A stretch of DNA of 45,971 nt from Perkinsus marinus ATCC 50983 (lineage: Eukaryota; Perkinsozoa; Perkinsida; Perkinsidae). Of the stretch, positions 22,029-34,200 are shown in pieces. Below the pieces are notes generated by a model that saw only the letters and a program-made list of their open reading frames with translations, was not told the DNA's origin and ran no database searches. The stretch is from the NCBI RefSeq assembly GCF_000006405.1, contig NW_003214682.1, positions 171,679 to 217,649 on the forward strand, read 5' to 3'. Position 1 is the stretch's first letter, and the number at the start of each line of letters is the position of its first letter. Position numbers and translations under genes: made by a program.

Positions 22029-22869
22029 CAGGGAAACTTTCCCTTGTGATTCGTCCTCTCGCGTAGGTATTTTTTCATCGAGTTGATTCCCAAGTAGCAG
22101 TGCCCAATCTTCAATTTCGATCGATAATGCTCGATTTTGGGTTGAGCTATTCTGTTGCTGATCTTACTGACAGTTTAGATATTTACTGATAGATTCAGTC
22201 AGAGCGTTATATTACTCGAGCGGTTAGGGGGCCTACTAGGGCCTACTAGGGCCTCTAGGCCCGGCCTAGAGGAAGGGACAAGTGAAGTCACCAGAAATTG
22301 TGGCTTGTAAGAACTTTTGTGGCCACGTTGGGTTGGCTTTGACGACCTAACGAATCTGTACTGAAACGATGCGGTCTCTAACGCTGCTGAAACGAAGTCG
22401 CGCTTTATATCGTTTATAAGGGCGCGCGCTGAGATTTAGTGATTTAGGGCACAAAGTTTAGTGACAGGGTCTGGACGTGCCCTTGTATAACTACTGATCC
22501 TATCTTGCCTACTCGAGTTTTCTTGACATTCCCTACGCTCTTCCTACGCAACTCACCTCGGCTGGTGACACCGCGTCACTTGATAACCAAGCGCGTAGTT
22601 GAGAGTACGAGATGGAGGAAACACATTCAATATAACACACTATAGCACATCTTAGGTTGCTTACGATAAGATTCAAAATAGGTGCGGCAGAGCTAGGCCG
22701 TTGTGTTCACTGTGTTCTGCTATAGTTCATCAGTCTTGACCGTTTCCAACTCGATCAGGTCATACAGGCTAGTTGAGCTATTTCTTACCCTCACTTACCT
22801 TCCATTGAAGGGTTCGTTATTGTGTTATATGACAAGTACTTTCGAGTTCGAATTGAAGTGATCTGAAAC

Positions 22870-23036
22870 ACTTGATCAGTGTTTGAACATATGTTCGTTT
22901 TTCTCAGAAGTTCCTTCACTGATTATAGGAGTTTGTACGCAAATTCGTGTACAAATGTACAGACACCAATAAGAATTTCCCAAAATTTCCACACATGTAG
23001 TTGACCATATGTTTATCCCCCCGGACTGAAGTTTTT
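22870..23036. repeat. Family B element upstream of the CCCH gene
   Basis: It runs from CAGTGTTTGAACATATGTTCG through AATAAGAATTTCCCAAAATT and ACATGTAGTTGACCATATG to CCCCCGGACTG. It ends about 35 bases before the start codon of the zinc-finger gene, so it probably forms part of that gene's 5' region. Confidence 0.7.
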
Positions 23037-23070
23037 TACAGTTGATTTACTCCGCACCCCTCCAATTTAC

Positions 23071-23814
23071 ATGCCCTTCACTGATGTCTCAGTCGGCGAC
23101 TCCTATCCGCTTTCCGAAGCTGACGGTATCCTTCCGACTCCCCCAAAAGGTCAAAAGTTTTCTGCTGCTAGACCGGCGCCGATTATGACTGATCCCATAA
23201 GTCGAAGCACCACTCCATTGAGCAGCATTAATACACCTTCATCTATAACAAGCACTAACTACGTGGTGAATACCCCGATATGTTTTTCGTCCGAAACTCC
23301 CCCATCGAGTAGGCAGATTTCGAGGTCTTCTACTTGGTCGGTCGCCTACAGCGATTCGAGCCCTAAATATGGTAGCCGATTCAGGCCTTCCAGTGTCCCT
23401 ACTATACATCTTGACAAGTGCCTCAAGAGGGGAAGTAGCGACTTTATGAACAGTTTCGTTAACCCCGAGGCTCCCTCCCCCCCGGTGTATTTGGTCAAAA
23501 CTAAAGCCTGCAGACACTTTGCCAGAGGCTATTGTGCTTTTGGTGATAAGTGTGCATTTGCTCACACTGTTGACGAACTCAGAGTGAGGCCGCCGAACTT
23601 GTGCAAGACCAAACTCTGCGACCGTGGGAGAAATTGTCGTCGCCCTAATTGTGGCTACGCCCACAGTAAAGCTGAGTTGTTCCACATTGAACCAGATTGC
23701 CCTGACATCAAGGGCGTTGATGATGCTATGTCTGACTACTACCAGGACTTGCAGTATATCGAACAGCTGGGTGTTATGTATGCTGCCGCTACTGAGAAAC
23801 ATGATAAGGTTTAG
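23071..23814 (+). CDS. CCCH zinc-finger protein, 247 residues
   Basis: An intronless frame, unlike its neighbours. The N-terminal 140 residues are Ser/Pro/Thr-rich and probably disordered. Finger 1 is C-x7-C-x5-C-x3-H (Cys147, Cys155, Cys161, His165; CRHFARGYCAFGDKCAFAH). Finger 2 is C-x5-C-x4-C-x3-H (Cys183, Cys189, Cys194, His198), preceded by NLCKTKLC. The KTKxC lead-in and FAH/YAH endings fit tristetraprolin-like RNA-binding fingers that often bind AU-rich RNA and control mRNA stability; for this protein that is inference. The spacing of both fingers is slightly short of the classical C-x8-C-x5-C-x3-H. Lack of introns could reflect an origin by retroposition. Confidence 0.87.
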   Translation: MPFTDVSVGDSYPLSEADGILPTPPKGQKFSAARPAPIMTDPISRSTTPLSSINTPSSITSTNYVVNTPICFSSETPPSSRQISRSSTWSVAYSDSSPKYGSRFRPSSVPTIHLDKCLKRGSSDFMNSFVNPEAPSPPVYLVKTKACRHFARGYCAFGDKCAFAHTVDELRVRPPNLCKTKLCDRGRNCRRPNCGYAHSKAELFHIEPDCPDIKGVDDAMSDYYQDLQYIEQLGVMYAAATEKHDKV

Positions 23815-25103
23815 ATTTTTTTCTGGAAAACACTCTATTGATCTTCCCCACAAATATATAGTTTTTCCCTGTTATCATTCAAGGCACTCTAAGAAGGCTT
23901 TCGTCGATGCAGGTAGAGTAGTACACTCATTTCTAAGCTCTTATAGACATTATAAGGTTAGTATTGTAGTTTGTTGTTGTCGCTGTCGTAGGCCTTACCA
24001 GCGATTTGACTTGGTGTTGTTCGCTCGCCGCGATATTACCACTATAATACTACTACTAACAATAGACTTACTGTATTTGTATTATTGGCATTATTATCAT
24101 TTCATAGTATCACTTTTCATTGTCTCTACGCTAGGGCTAATCATGGTAGTTAATTTTTCGAAAGTTGATCGAGCTATTGGGCACTACAATGCACTTCGCT
24201 CGTTTCTTATTTGATCACGACTGAGTGTTCAGCATCTCTGTCACGAGCACTGATGCTGGCTGAGATCAGTGCGTATTATTTTATTAGCACGATTAGTGAT
24301 GTGGTAACGAGTTGAGGTTTTTTTTGTTATTCCTGTTCCCTGTCAACTACTGGCGTTGGTGCGCAACGTAATCATATTAGTCGTATAAGTCGCTTGCGTA
24401 AGGCTTTTATTGTTTTGCAGTATAGGAATTGATTCCTTTCACTGTAGAGATGATCGTGACTTGATATCAAGCACGAAGAATTAAACTAAATGTTGCGTTC
24501 CAAGTATTGGGATATATTTTCGTCTTATCGAAGTTATGTGAGTTTGATTATTGAACTCAACTAAGGCCTTGGGTTTTCCCTGTCCGTTGGTTGTCGAGGA
24601 ATGCCTTTCCAATGTTGATTTCTGTCTGTAATTCATCAGATCGTATAACTAGCTCGGTAGAAAGGCTCGATTGATAGAAAAAGGGAAAGTGACACGTTGT
24701 AAAGCCCAAACGCCTCAAAAAACGATTGATTTTTACGGCCGGATGTTTTCTTCCGTAACCCAAACTGGTTTTGTCTGGATTCTTTCTATTCCTGCGAGGT
24801 CCTAACCTTGAGCATGGTAATTATACAAGTACTAGCGATTTAAGGCAACGAGACCACTTATTTAAATGGAAACGACTATACTGGTAGATGAACAATAGCG
24901 AAACGAGCGAAGCATTTACTGACATTTATATACGTTCATTCGTTTATATAATCACTTCTCCACGGTGAATGTGACTGTCAATCGTGTCGTTAATACCAGT
25001 CTTGTTTCTTCGTCTCGTTTTCCTTGCAATTCCCATAGGAAACTTTTGACATGTTCGATCGGCCCCCCTTCACTTCATAACACAATCCGTGTTTCATGAA
25101 AAG
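23815..25103. other. Intergenic, no supported gene
   Basis: It includes the probable 3' untranslated part of the CCCH gene. An open frame at 24763-24557 (-) has no motif. I see no family A or B copy. Confidence 0.45.
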
Positions 25104-27635
25104 TTACTTTCTAAGACCTCGATAATCAAGATAACACTTGCATGAGCTGATTAGGTGTACCTGAAACGTAATAACCACAGCTCAAAGCCGTCATGAAATC
25201 GAACATGTGGGGGCCTCAGGCGTCGTCCAGCAACAAGTTCCAGCCATAAAGACTTGGTATCGTCAGCTAAGAGGAATCACCATGATGAAATTGCTTACAG
25301 TGCGTGTCAATTTGATATTATGCAAATGTGAAGAATGTGCGTCTTTTCTATTCCGGGATTAATGATAGTGAACAACTTGTCGCTATCATAATCTCGAAAG
25401 GTTACCATAATCACATCACATGTTCATAGCATTGTTTATGCGATATAGTCTCATATCAATTTCATTGATCTATGAAAATAACACATATTTAAATACCAAA
25501 TTCATACACACTGGAGTTTGCCGACCCGTTTCACGTGAAGTGGCGTCGTAAAACTCGGTGAAAAACGCGATATTCGCGGTGATTTGCAGTAGTCGTGAAA
25601 TATTTTTCCACNNNNNNNNNNNNNNNNNNNNNNNNNNNNNNNNNNNNNNNNNNNNNNNNNNNNNNNNNNNNNNNNNNNNNNNNNNNNNNNNNNNNNNNNN
25701 NNNNNNNNNNNAGAATATATTTCACGACTACTGCATATCACCGCAAATATCGCGTTTTTCACTACACGTAAAACGGATTGTCAAACTCCAATGAAGGTAA
25801 GTTACCAATGTTCTTCTCACTAGTAATTCGCCATGTATAGCAATAATTGTTCGCTTTCCTCAGCTGAGCTCAGGGATTTTCTTAATTCCTATAACGTCGT
25901 GCAAGAACCAACCAGAACTTTCTCAGAATTCTCATATCGTCACCAACACGTGTGCACAAAAAATGGACATATTTTTATTACAATATTTTCATTGTCAATT
26001 CAATATTCAATTCATTGTATATATTCGTTTCGAGTAGAATATGAAACGTGTTTTTCACATCTCGGATGGAACTCTACTATTCATACCACACCTTCCTCAC
26101 TTTTTGAATAGTGAATCGTCGGACTTCGTGATGATGCACCTCGCTAACACCCTTCTCCACGACCAGACAGTTCTGAGGCGATTCTCACCCACAACAGCAA
26201 TGCGGCTATCTCACTTCAGAATTCCACTTGTCATTAATCTTCACCTCCTCACATGAAGACCCAATGAGTTCCCCAATTTCTCCCGCACGAAGAGTCTGGC
26301 CAACCAGGGAGTTCTTGTCGAAGCCTATCTCAACGATTACGTACAGTGTACTCAGAAACTTACGTTTGGCATCGGGTGAAGTCTTCGCTTCAGCGGTGGT
26401 TTTTTTCATAAAGTAGAATGTCACATTGCCAGGCTTCACCACTTGCATATCAACTCCATTATTCACGACTTCAGCCTGAAAATTTCATCTACAATTACTG
26501 CGGGAATATATGCACATGGTGAACTACAGATTGGAAACTATAGGCAATCTTTAATGATTCCTGGACACTTCTACCCGAATTTCCATGTAAGTGAGGAAAC
26601 TCCTGAGCTCAGCAGCTGAGGAAAGCGATCACATATATTCCTACTCCAACACTGTATAGGAAACTCCTGAGCTCAGCAGCTGAGGAAAGCGATTACATAT
26701 ATTCCTACTCCAACACTGTATAGGAAACTCCTGAGCTCAGTAGCTGAGGAAAGCGATTACATATATTCCTACTCCAACACTGTATAGGAAACTCCTGAGC
26801 TCAGCAGCTGAGGAAAGCGATTACATATATTCCTACTCCAACACTGTATAGGAAACTCCTGAGCTCAGCAGCTGAGGAAAGCGATCACATATATTCCTAC
26901 TCCAACACTGTATAGGAAACTCCTGAGCTCAGCAGCTGAGGAAAGCGATTACATATATTCCTACTCCAACACTGTATAGGAAACTCCTGAGCTCAGCAGC
27001 TGAGGAAAGCGATTACATATATTCCTACTCCAACACTGTATAGGAAACTCCTGAGCTCAGTAGCTGAGGAAAGCGATTACATATATTCCTACTCCAACAC
27101 TGTATAGGAAACTCCTGAGCTCAGTAGCTGAGGAAAGCGATTACATATTTCAAGGAATCGATCAGTCACCCACAGCGGAAAAAATTCCCCGTTTTTAAAG
27201 CACAATAATCGTCCACAACGAGGCAACCTGCAAACCAGCGTAACTCACCAAATGTGGAGTAACCATCATCATAGATTCGCCGCCAAAGACAGCGAATGGT
27301 ATCGGCGACACAGCCTTAGTGCTCATGCTCCTACAGGTCTGCGACAAGCACACAGCCGGTCTGAAAAAATGACATCAATATTAACATCAGTTGATTTTCT
27401 CTCTATTTAATCTTGTTATTTCCCGTGAATTTTTTCACGAACTGATGTAATACTGTATGTGTGAAAAAAACGCGGTATGAAGGTGAAGTTTGCCCAACGA
27501 ATCAGCCAATTTCACTGCTCACATTTCGCCAACTAGTTCCTTTTTGAGCTCTTGAAGGTTCGCTGAATGCAGAGGTGTTGCCCGACGTAAAGTCTTACTA
27601 CGGCTTTGTGATATGATGAGAATCGCGCTCGCCAT
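25104..27635 (-). CDS. Unrecognised six-exon gene, about 191 residues
   Basis: Exons 27635-27523, 27360-27249, 26475-26364, 26324-26215, 26172-26101 and, less surely, 25160-25104 join in phase. The start ATG at 27635 has a good context (TTACCATGG). Donors are strong (AT|GTGAGC, TTG|GTGAGT, C|GTAAGT, GAA|GTGAGA, AAA|GTGAGG), and introns 3 and 4 are 39 and 42 bases. Peptide landmarks: RRATPLHSANLQELKKELVG, PIPFAVFGGESMMMV, KPGNVTFYFMKK, FDKNSLVGQTLRAGEIGELI, VEKGVSEVHHHEVRRFTI. I recognise no family. Intron 2 holds the third 64-bp minisatellite. The last intron holds a family A element broken by a 100-base assembly gap, so the final exon is tentative. Confidence 0.6.
25512..25792. repeat. Family A elements around an assembly gap
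   Basis: It starts CTGGAGTTTGCCGACCCG and ends GTCAAACTCCAAT, with two inverted cores (CGCGATATTCGCGGTGATTT and TCACCGCAAATATCGCG) on either side of 100 N bases at 25612-25711. Two inverted A copies probably blocked assembly here. Confidence 0.7.
26594..27148 (-). repeat. 64-bp minisatellite, array 3 (9 copies)
   Basis: Nine tandem units with a spacing of exactly 64 bases (for example CTGTATAGG at 26652 and 26716). It is the longest of the four arrays, oriented with its minus-strand host gene, in intron 2 (27248-26476). Confidence 0.9.
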
Positions 27636-27731
27636 GGTAATCGATATATTAGTTATATCATACTGATCGGTTCGAGCTAAGCTGTATTAAGCCTTTAAGC
27701 TGTAGTCTTATCTCTTTCCATTCCAATGTTA

Positions 27732-27989
27732 TTACAACTTATCTACTTTCCTATCTTGCTTGTGTGAACTTACCACAGCATTGGGCGTATGTGTTGAAGA
27801 ATTACAGTCATCAAAGCGTCTATAGTTTCGAACTGTATAGTAATTGATTTTTGAAAGGAACTGAATTTTTCCCTCAGTCTTTTTAACATCACAGGTGAAA
27901 CCATTCTCCCCTACTCTCGAAATTGTTACCTCAACAGTTTGAAAGTTGCGGTCGTATTGGAGTAGCCGAATCGACGATGGGCTGCTAAC
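27732..27989 (-). CDS. Possible exon of a small protein between two genes
   Basis: After the acceptor CAATGTTAG the frame reads SSPSSIRLLQYDRNFQTVEV and TRNYRRFDD-like residues (TVRNYRRFDDCNSS), then hits either a strong donor (GTG|GTAAGT at 27770) or a stop at 27732. The in-frame upstream GTG belongs to a family A element, not to a real start. A possible short first exon with a hydrophobic start (MMTMMLLLCFVN) lies near 28170-28090. Product unknown. Confidence 0.35.
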   Translation of the reverse strand, partial: VSSPSSIRLLQYDRNFQTVEVTISRVGENGFTCDVKKTEGKIQFLSKINYYTVRNYRRFDDCNSSTHTPNAVVSSHKQDRKVDKL

Positions 27990-27995
27990 ATTGAT

Positions 27996-28096
27996 ATGAA
28001 ATAGACTACTACATAGGGCGAATATCGCCCAGTTTTTCACCGAGTTTTACGACGCCACTTCACGTCGTAAAACGGTTAGTCGTGAAACAACACTGT
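27996..28096. repeat. Family A element, diverged
   Basis: It keeps GGGCGAATATCGCCCAGTTTTTCACCGAG and the ACTTCACGTCGTAAAACGG end, with TTAGTCGTGAAAC on the right. The left terminal repeat is lost. Confidence 0.65.
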
Positions 28097-28265
28097 ATCA
28101 CCACAACTCCATATTCCTCATTTCACTACTCCTATTCACAAAACACAACAACAACATCATCGTCATCATAACGAGAGTAACTTAACTACTACAATTCTCA
28201 AATTCCCAGTACAGAAAGTTTACAAAATCACACTACTTCACTTCACGAACATAATCATAATTATT

Positions 28266-31063
28266 TCAATCGAATATAGATCCCAGCAACGCCCCCGCTA
28301 GCAGTCCTCCTGCTAGCGGCAACAGCAACCCGTCGAGTCCTTGCATTTTTCTCTTGTTTTTACGAGCCTTGAACTTTTTCCGCACAATTCTTCCAATATA
28401 CTGGTTCTGATTCGGGAGTATATCCACTAAATTGAAAGGTCTGAGAAAAAACTTTTCTGTGGGGGAGAGGGGAATATGCACATGGTCAACTACATGTGTT
28501 GGTGAAAATTCTGAGAGAAAATTTTAGCGAGTTCTTATTGGTTTCTGCACATTCCTGAGCTCAGCTGAAGTGAGCCAACACATTTATTCCTCCAACACTA
28601 TCTGCATATCACAATATCATTTAACTATGGAGTTTGTTCACCCTACTGATATGAAAAAAACACTAGTGAAAAACATATTTCACGACTACTGCATAGCGTT
28701 TTTTCGCGTAAAACTCGTCGTGAAACTCCAATATATTCATATCTAATTGTTCACCTATCAACAGGAAACACTTGCGTGCTCGACAGCTGAGGTCTCTGTC
28801 CCATCCTGCGCCTCCTCATCTCGTCATTCAGTCGATGTATCAGATCAATGTAGCTGATATATGGACTCGCACGTATGGAATTACCTGAATTCACCAGAGG
28901 AAATTGCTGAATACTCACTAACATTGGAGTTTCTTCACCACCCTAGTAATATGAAAAACATATTTCACGACTACTGCATATCACCGCGAATATCGCGTTT
29001 TTCACCGAGTTTTACGACGCCACTTCACGTAAAACGGATAAAACTCCAGTTTAGGAAAAATATGCATATGTTCAACTTCATGTGAGCTTCAGAATTTTCT
29101 CACTAATAAATTAACACACGATGTGTTAACGAAAAATTTTCGAGAATTTCTTCTTCGTTTTTGTAGTAAAAATTATACTACCAACATCATCAATATCATT
29201 TAATGATAAGGTGTTAGGGAAAATACGCACATGGTCAACATGTGGGTGGCAATATGAAAATTCTGAGAGGAGATATTGGAAAATTCTCATCGGTTTTGGT
29301 ACACTTCGATGTAAGTGAGAAAATTCCTGAGCTCAGCTGCTGAGGAAAGCGACTATATTTCCCTACTCCAACACTGGAGTTTCACCCGTTTTACGTGAAG
29401 TGGCCGAAAAACGCGATTTTATTCGCGGTGATATGCAGTAGTCGTGAAATATGTTTTTCACTAGTGTTTTTCATATCACTAGGGTGGTCAAGAAACTCCA
29501 TTGTAGTTTTCTGTGCACTTCGTATATATACTCCTAAGCTCAGCTGTTGAGGAAAGCGACCATATATATTCCTCCAACGCGAACTCACAAAATGCGCTTG
29601 TCATCGCTCCGCCGTTTATATTTCCACCACTCGCATCTGCTGACGTACCCGCATCATCGCAACCACTAAACAATTGAACCTAAACACTTCCAATTTGCAC
29701 GCATACACACAAAAGATACTTCTGTTATAAACTAGGAGGAATTTCGAATACACCCCCAGGAGCGCCTATAAAAATCATAAGAACATCCCAGCTTAGCGGA
29801 GCGAAGCGTTTCACGATGTGCAAAATCATGCTTACATCGCCTAGTGAATGCCACGGGTTTGTCTCCTCTTTCCATCCTCTACGTTCGATCCATCGCCAGG
29901 GTAAATCCATACCTACAACGACAGCAACAACCACATAATCGTGCGTGAAAAATTCACACATCAGCATAATCGTCTTAACTCTATACAATGGAGTCTCACC
30001 CGTGATGTTAAAAACACTAATGAGAAAAATTATTTTACATTTCACTTCGCAGAAAACGCATGTGAGCAATTAACAACGCGTAAAACACGTGGAATGCTGC
30101 CAGCGTTTTACGTAAAATGAGGTCATTTGTCCGATGTAATTCACTTCATAACACCGCGAATATCGCGTTTTTCACATTAAGTATTACGCCACTTCACGTA
30201 AAACTCGAATACACTCCTCGTACGAAACTCTAATACACATTCAAGTAGCTCAAAGCCTTCAAAAGTATATAAAAACCCAAACTTATGCACAAGTCCACTT
30301 GAACGATTATATATAATGTTATGCACATTGCCAATATGGGGAATATATTAACAACACGAAGAATAGTCTTCGCTAGGAACCTTTTCGGAAGGTCCTATCT
30401 GTTCGAGTCCGACGCAGGCGCATTTCGTGGCGGGCGCGATTTCGATAATAATCGATCAACTGGGCGAGCGCGACTTGCACGTTACCCGCGGAACGACTTA
30501 GTACGGCGGAACTTCATATCATTGAGAACTGTAGAAGAAATATGAGAATGTGAATATTTCACGCACGATTATATTTAGCCAAAACAGAAGTATTCATATC
30601 AACGTAGTTGTTGCAATTAGCGCGCGCCCGAGTAATCGATTGCATTGTACACCATCCATACCTGTTCCCGAATGACAGCAATCCATAACGCTTGTCAATC
30701 TCACACCACTGGGGAGGGGTGCCACCAGAATTGAGAAAATCTCATCATCAGAAATCATACCAGCTCTACGGACCTGTCAGCGGAATTGTATTTTATCACT
30801 TTTATGGTATGTGTGTTAACTCACATCACAGGGTAGTATGGTTTCGTTCATTCCGTCTTCCTCCATACCGTAGGGGTCGGGCTGAAGAATTAGGGAGTAG
30901 TACAACAACAACAACAACACCAACAACAACAACAACAACAACATATACAACAACAACATATACAACAACAACATATACAACAACAACATATACAACAACA
31001 ACAACAACAACAACAACATATACAACAACAACAACAAAAACAACAACATATACAACAACATAC

Positions 31064-31097
<34 letters not shown>

Positions 31098-31107
31098 CGG
31101 CAACACT

Positions 31108-31138
<31 letters not shown>

Positions 31139-31183
31139 TATACAACAACAACAACAAAAACAACAACATATACAACAACATAC

Positions 31184-31220
<37 letters not shown>

Positions 31221-34200
31221 CGGCAACACTAACAACAACACTAGTAACAAGAGTCCCATAGACCCTACCTGTTGTGATCCATGACCAGAGTAATGAAAGA
31301 AGAATACATCCCCAGGCTTAGCATCCCTCACCAGCCAATGCAAAGCTCCTATTATATTCGCTCCTAAATATGATATAAATCGCTCGAGTTTAACTCGTTT
31401 CACATGAAGTGGTGTAATACTCCATCCACTTCAGCACAGATCGGAAAAATTAGAAAGTTGTGAGGAAATTTGTTCCACAAAAATCTGCAAAATTCTGAAA
31501 TTTCCCTCTTAATTTTCACTTTTTCCCACAAAAAACTGTAAAATTCCACAAAATTTTCCCAAATTTTCCCAAAATTTTCACATTTTTCCACAAAAATCTG
31601 TAGAAACCCGAATACTTTCCCTTCCTACTTGTTGGCATTTCCGCGCGTCCATCATCCGTCATCATACGTATATCACCAGGATTCCATCTATACGTTTCAG
31701 TGAGCAACCGAAACATATTGTGTGCCTAAATACTCAATAAATATACATACATTAGAGTATCTTCACCCTAGTGATATGAAAAAAACTCATTTCACGACTA
31801 CTGCATATCATCGCGAATATCTCACTTTTCACATGGAGTATCGTAAAACGGTTCGGGACGGAGCTCGCCCAGTCCGCGTTGATTCAATCGATGGATTTCA
31901 CATATGTCCAGCCCGGTTCGATCCCCGGGTTGGACATTTTTCCATCAACAATGTTTTCCTGCATATATATCTCTTCGAGCCGCTCTAAAATCGACATTTT
32001 TGCGCCAACAGTCGTTTGATCCGTAGTTGAGCAAGGATAATTCTGCACGCACGCACTATACGAAAATGCATACTATGAAAACTTTTTGAAAATCTATTTT
32101 TCGGCGGTAGTTATCATTAATAACAACCAAATCTTACATCGGGAATGCACCCCGATAATTGTGCAGGAGTATTGTAGTAGTTGATACCAATCAGCAACGC
32201 TCTTTGTACACCTGAGAGGAAAAAAATAAAAATCCTGTAAAAAAAAATTCAGTGAAGTTTCACGACTATCCGTTTTACTACGTGAAGTGGCGTCGTAATA
32301 CTCCATGTGAAAAACGCGATATGAAGTGGCGAATTACACCGGAAAAAATCACGCAAAAAACACATACCACGTGTTTTACGCGTTATTCACTACTCACTTG
32401 CTTTTCAAATATGAAATATGTTTATACACAAATTATATACTTCACATAGTAGATTCCCTCCAGCTAGTTTTACCCGTCAGTGAAGGCGCCGCAGTTCCAA
32501 CCTGGTTCGTTTTCTGCATTTGCATGCTACTCGGTAAACCATACATCGCTTGAGCCTGCATACTAGGAGGGGGCGCTTGTTGCGGTAGTCCATCCGATAT
32601 TGGTGTTGCCGTGGGAATCTATATAAGGGAGTTTAGCAATCCTTTTTACGTGCAATATTCAACGCGGTGATATGCAGTAGTCGTGAAATATGTTTTTCAT
32701 ATCACTAGTGTGGTGAAGAAACTCCAATAAAATTGTCAGCATTAGAGGAATATATGATCGCTTTTCTCACGAAATATACAATTTTATATATAAATTATCA
32801 TAAAACTCAACACATACCGATGAGAAATTCCAAAAAATTTCTTCAGAATTTTCATATGTGGTTGACCATGTGCATATTTCCTCTCACACTGCACGATATA
32901 TTCATAGTGTTGGTAGAATTTATACATATGTTGGAGTTTCACAACCCGTTTTACGTGAAGTGGCGTCGTAAAACTCGCCGTGAAAAACGCGATATTCAAC
33001 GCGGTGATATGCAGTAGTCGTGAAAAATGTTTTTCATATCACTAGGGTCAAGAAACTCCATTATACATGAGAATTTGTTTTCGCATTTTTGCCGCTAATT
33101 TCAGAGCAACTGAGTCCACAGACATACTGCTGAAAAAAAAGAACTGATATATAAAACTATGGAGGAATAGATGCTCGCTCTCTTCAGCTCGAAAATTCAC
33201 AGACGAATTTACAAAAACCAACAAGAATTTCCCAAAATTTCCAGATTGTCACCAAAAAACGTACAAAAAATATGAAAATTCCGAAAAGTTTCCCGTAAGA
33301 ATTCCTGGCTGTTATTCAGCAAACTCAGATGAGGAAAGCGAACACATATTCCAACGACTGTGGTGAACATGGTCAACTACATGTGTATGAAAATTTTGAG
33401 AGTAAATTTTTCATAAAATAGTCAGAAAATTTACGATCTCAGTTGCGGAAAGCAAATATATATTTTCATGAATAACAAAAAAATATATTCCCAATACTCC
33501 AATACTGTTCAATTTGATATTACAGGTTCAGCTGGAATCATAAATTCGTTTAACATCTGACAATGTGGGCAAGTCGCTCGAGCAGTAACCGACAGATCTC
33601 CTAAAACAAAAACAATAGTTTCACGACCCTAGTGATATGAAAAGAACACTCGTTAAATTTTCCGAAAAAAACAAAAAAAATGAGTGGCATGCACTCAAGA
33701 AACGTCTTATTTCATAAGCGAACACGCGAAAAATTTCAAATATTACCAACCCAGACGAAGCACTACTAATATCGGTCTACAAAATTGATAAATAAATAAC
33801 GACCATATCAGCATACTACCACTACTTCGACACTATGCCACCACTAAATGGGAAAAATGCAATTTTTTACGAAAAAAAATGTCTGCCAATTCCTCAAAAA
33901 AGGTGTAGACCACAATGAGAGTAAATATGAGCGTATGAGAATTCGCATTTGCTGACAAAATACTCTCACTTATGTTCACAATGAATAACGAAATGCATCA
34001 CCAGTATGGTGGGGAATATGCACATAGTCAACCACATGTGTTGGTGGTGACAATATGGAAACTCATATATTTGAATTTACTTGTACAACAACAGGTTTTA
34101 TATATATTAAAATACGAAAAAAATGTTTTTTTTAAAGTTTCACGATTACCCGTTTTACGTGTCAAGTGGAAAACGCGATATTCGCAGTGATATGCAGTAG

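Larger units (their letters stand above)
19709..23070. other. Gene-poor stretch with hairpins and a short coding-like repeat
   Basis: No gene is supported. It includes short perfect palindromes (20519-20537 and 21998-22028), GGAGT-rich direct repeats near 20185-20230, a diverged 27-bp repeat (20870-21010), and a GGGCCTACTA triplet near 22227-22255. The 22870-23036 part is a family B element directly upstream of the CCCH gene. Confidence 0.45.

Noticed and set aside
23239-23853. 204-codon frame on the - strand
   Set aside because: It is the antisense of the CCCH gene, whose + strand frame has two zinc fingers.
26594-27148. Regular repeats that could suggest a CRISPR array
   Set aside because: Units are directly adjacent with no unique spacers, no cas genes are present, and the DNA is eukaryotic.
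29725-29835. Read-through of metacaspase exon 13 (SMILHIVKRFAPLSW...)
   Set aside because: The frame is open, but the donor GAT|GTAAGC and acceptor TGTTTAG|GTTCAATTG give the expected family sequence GDVQLFSGCDD without it.
30470-30527. Possible extra metacaspase exon after the catalytic Cys (VLNDMKFRRTKSF)
   Set aside because: Skipping it gives HSGT followed by GMDLPW in phase, the usual family order.
30692-31403. Long low-complexity frames (Thr-rich on +, Leu- and Val-rich on -)
   Set aside because: They are translations of the GTT/AAC microsatellite in a metacaspase intron; only the flanking exon pieces code.
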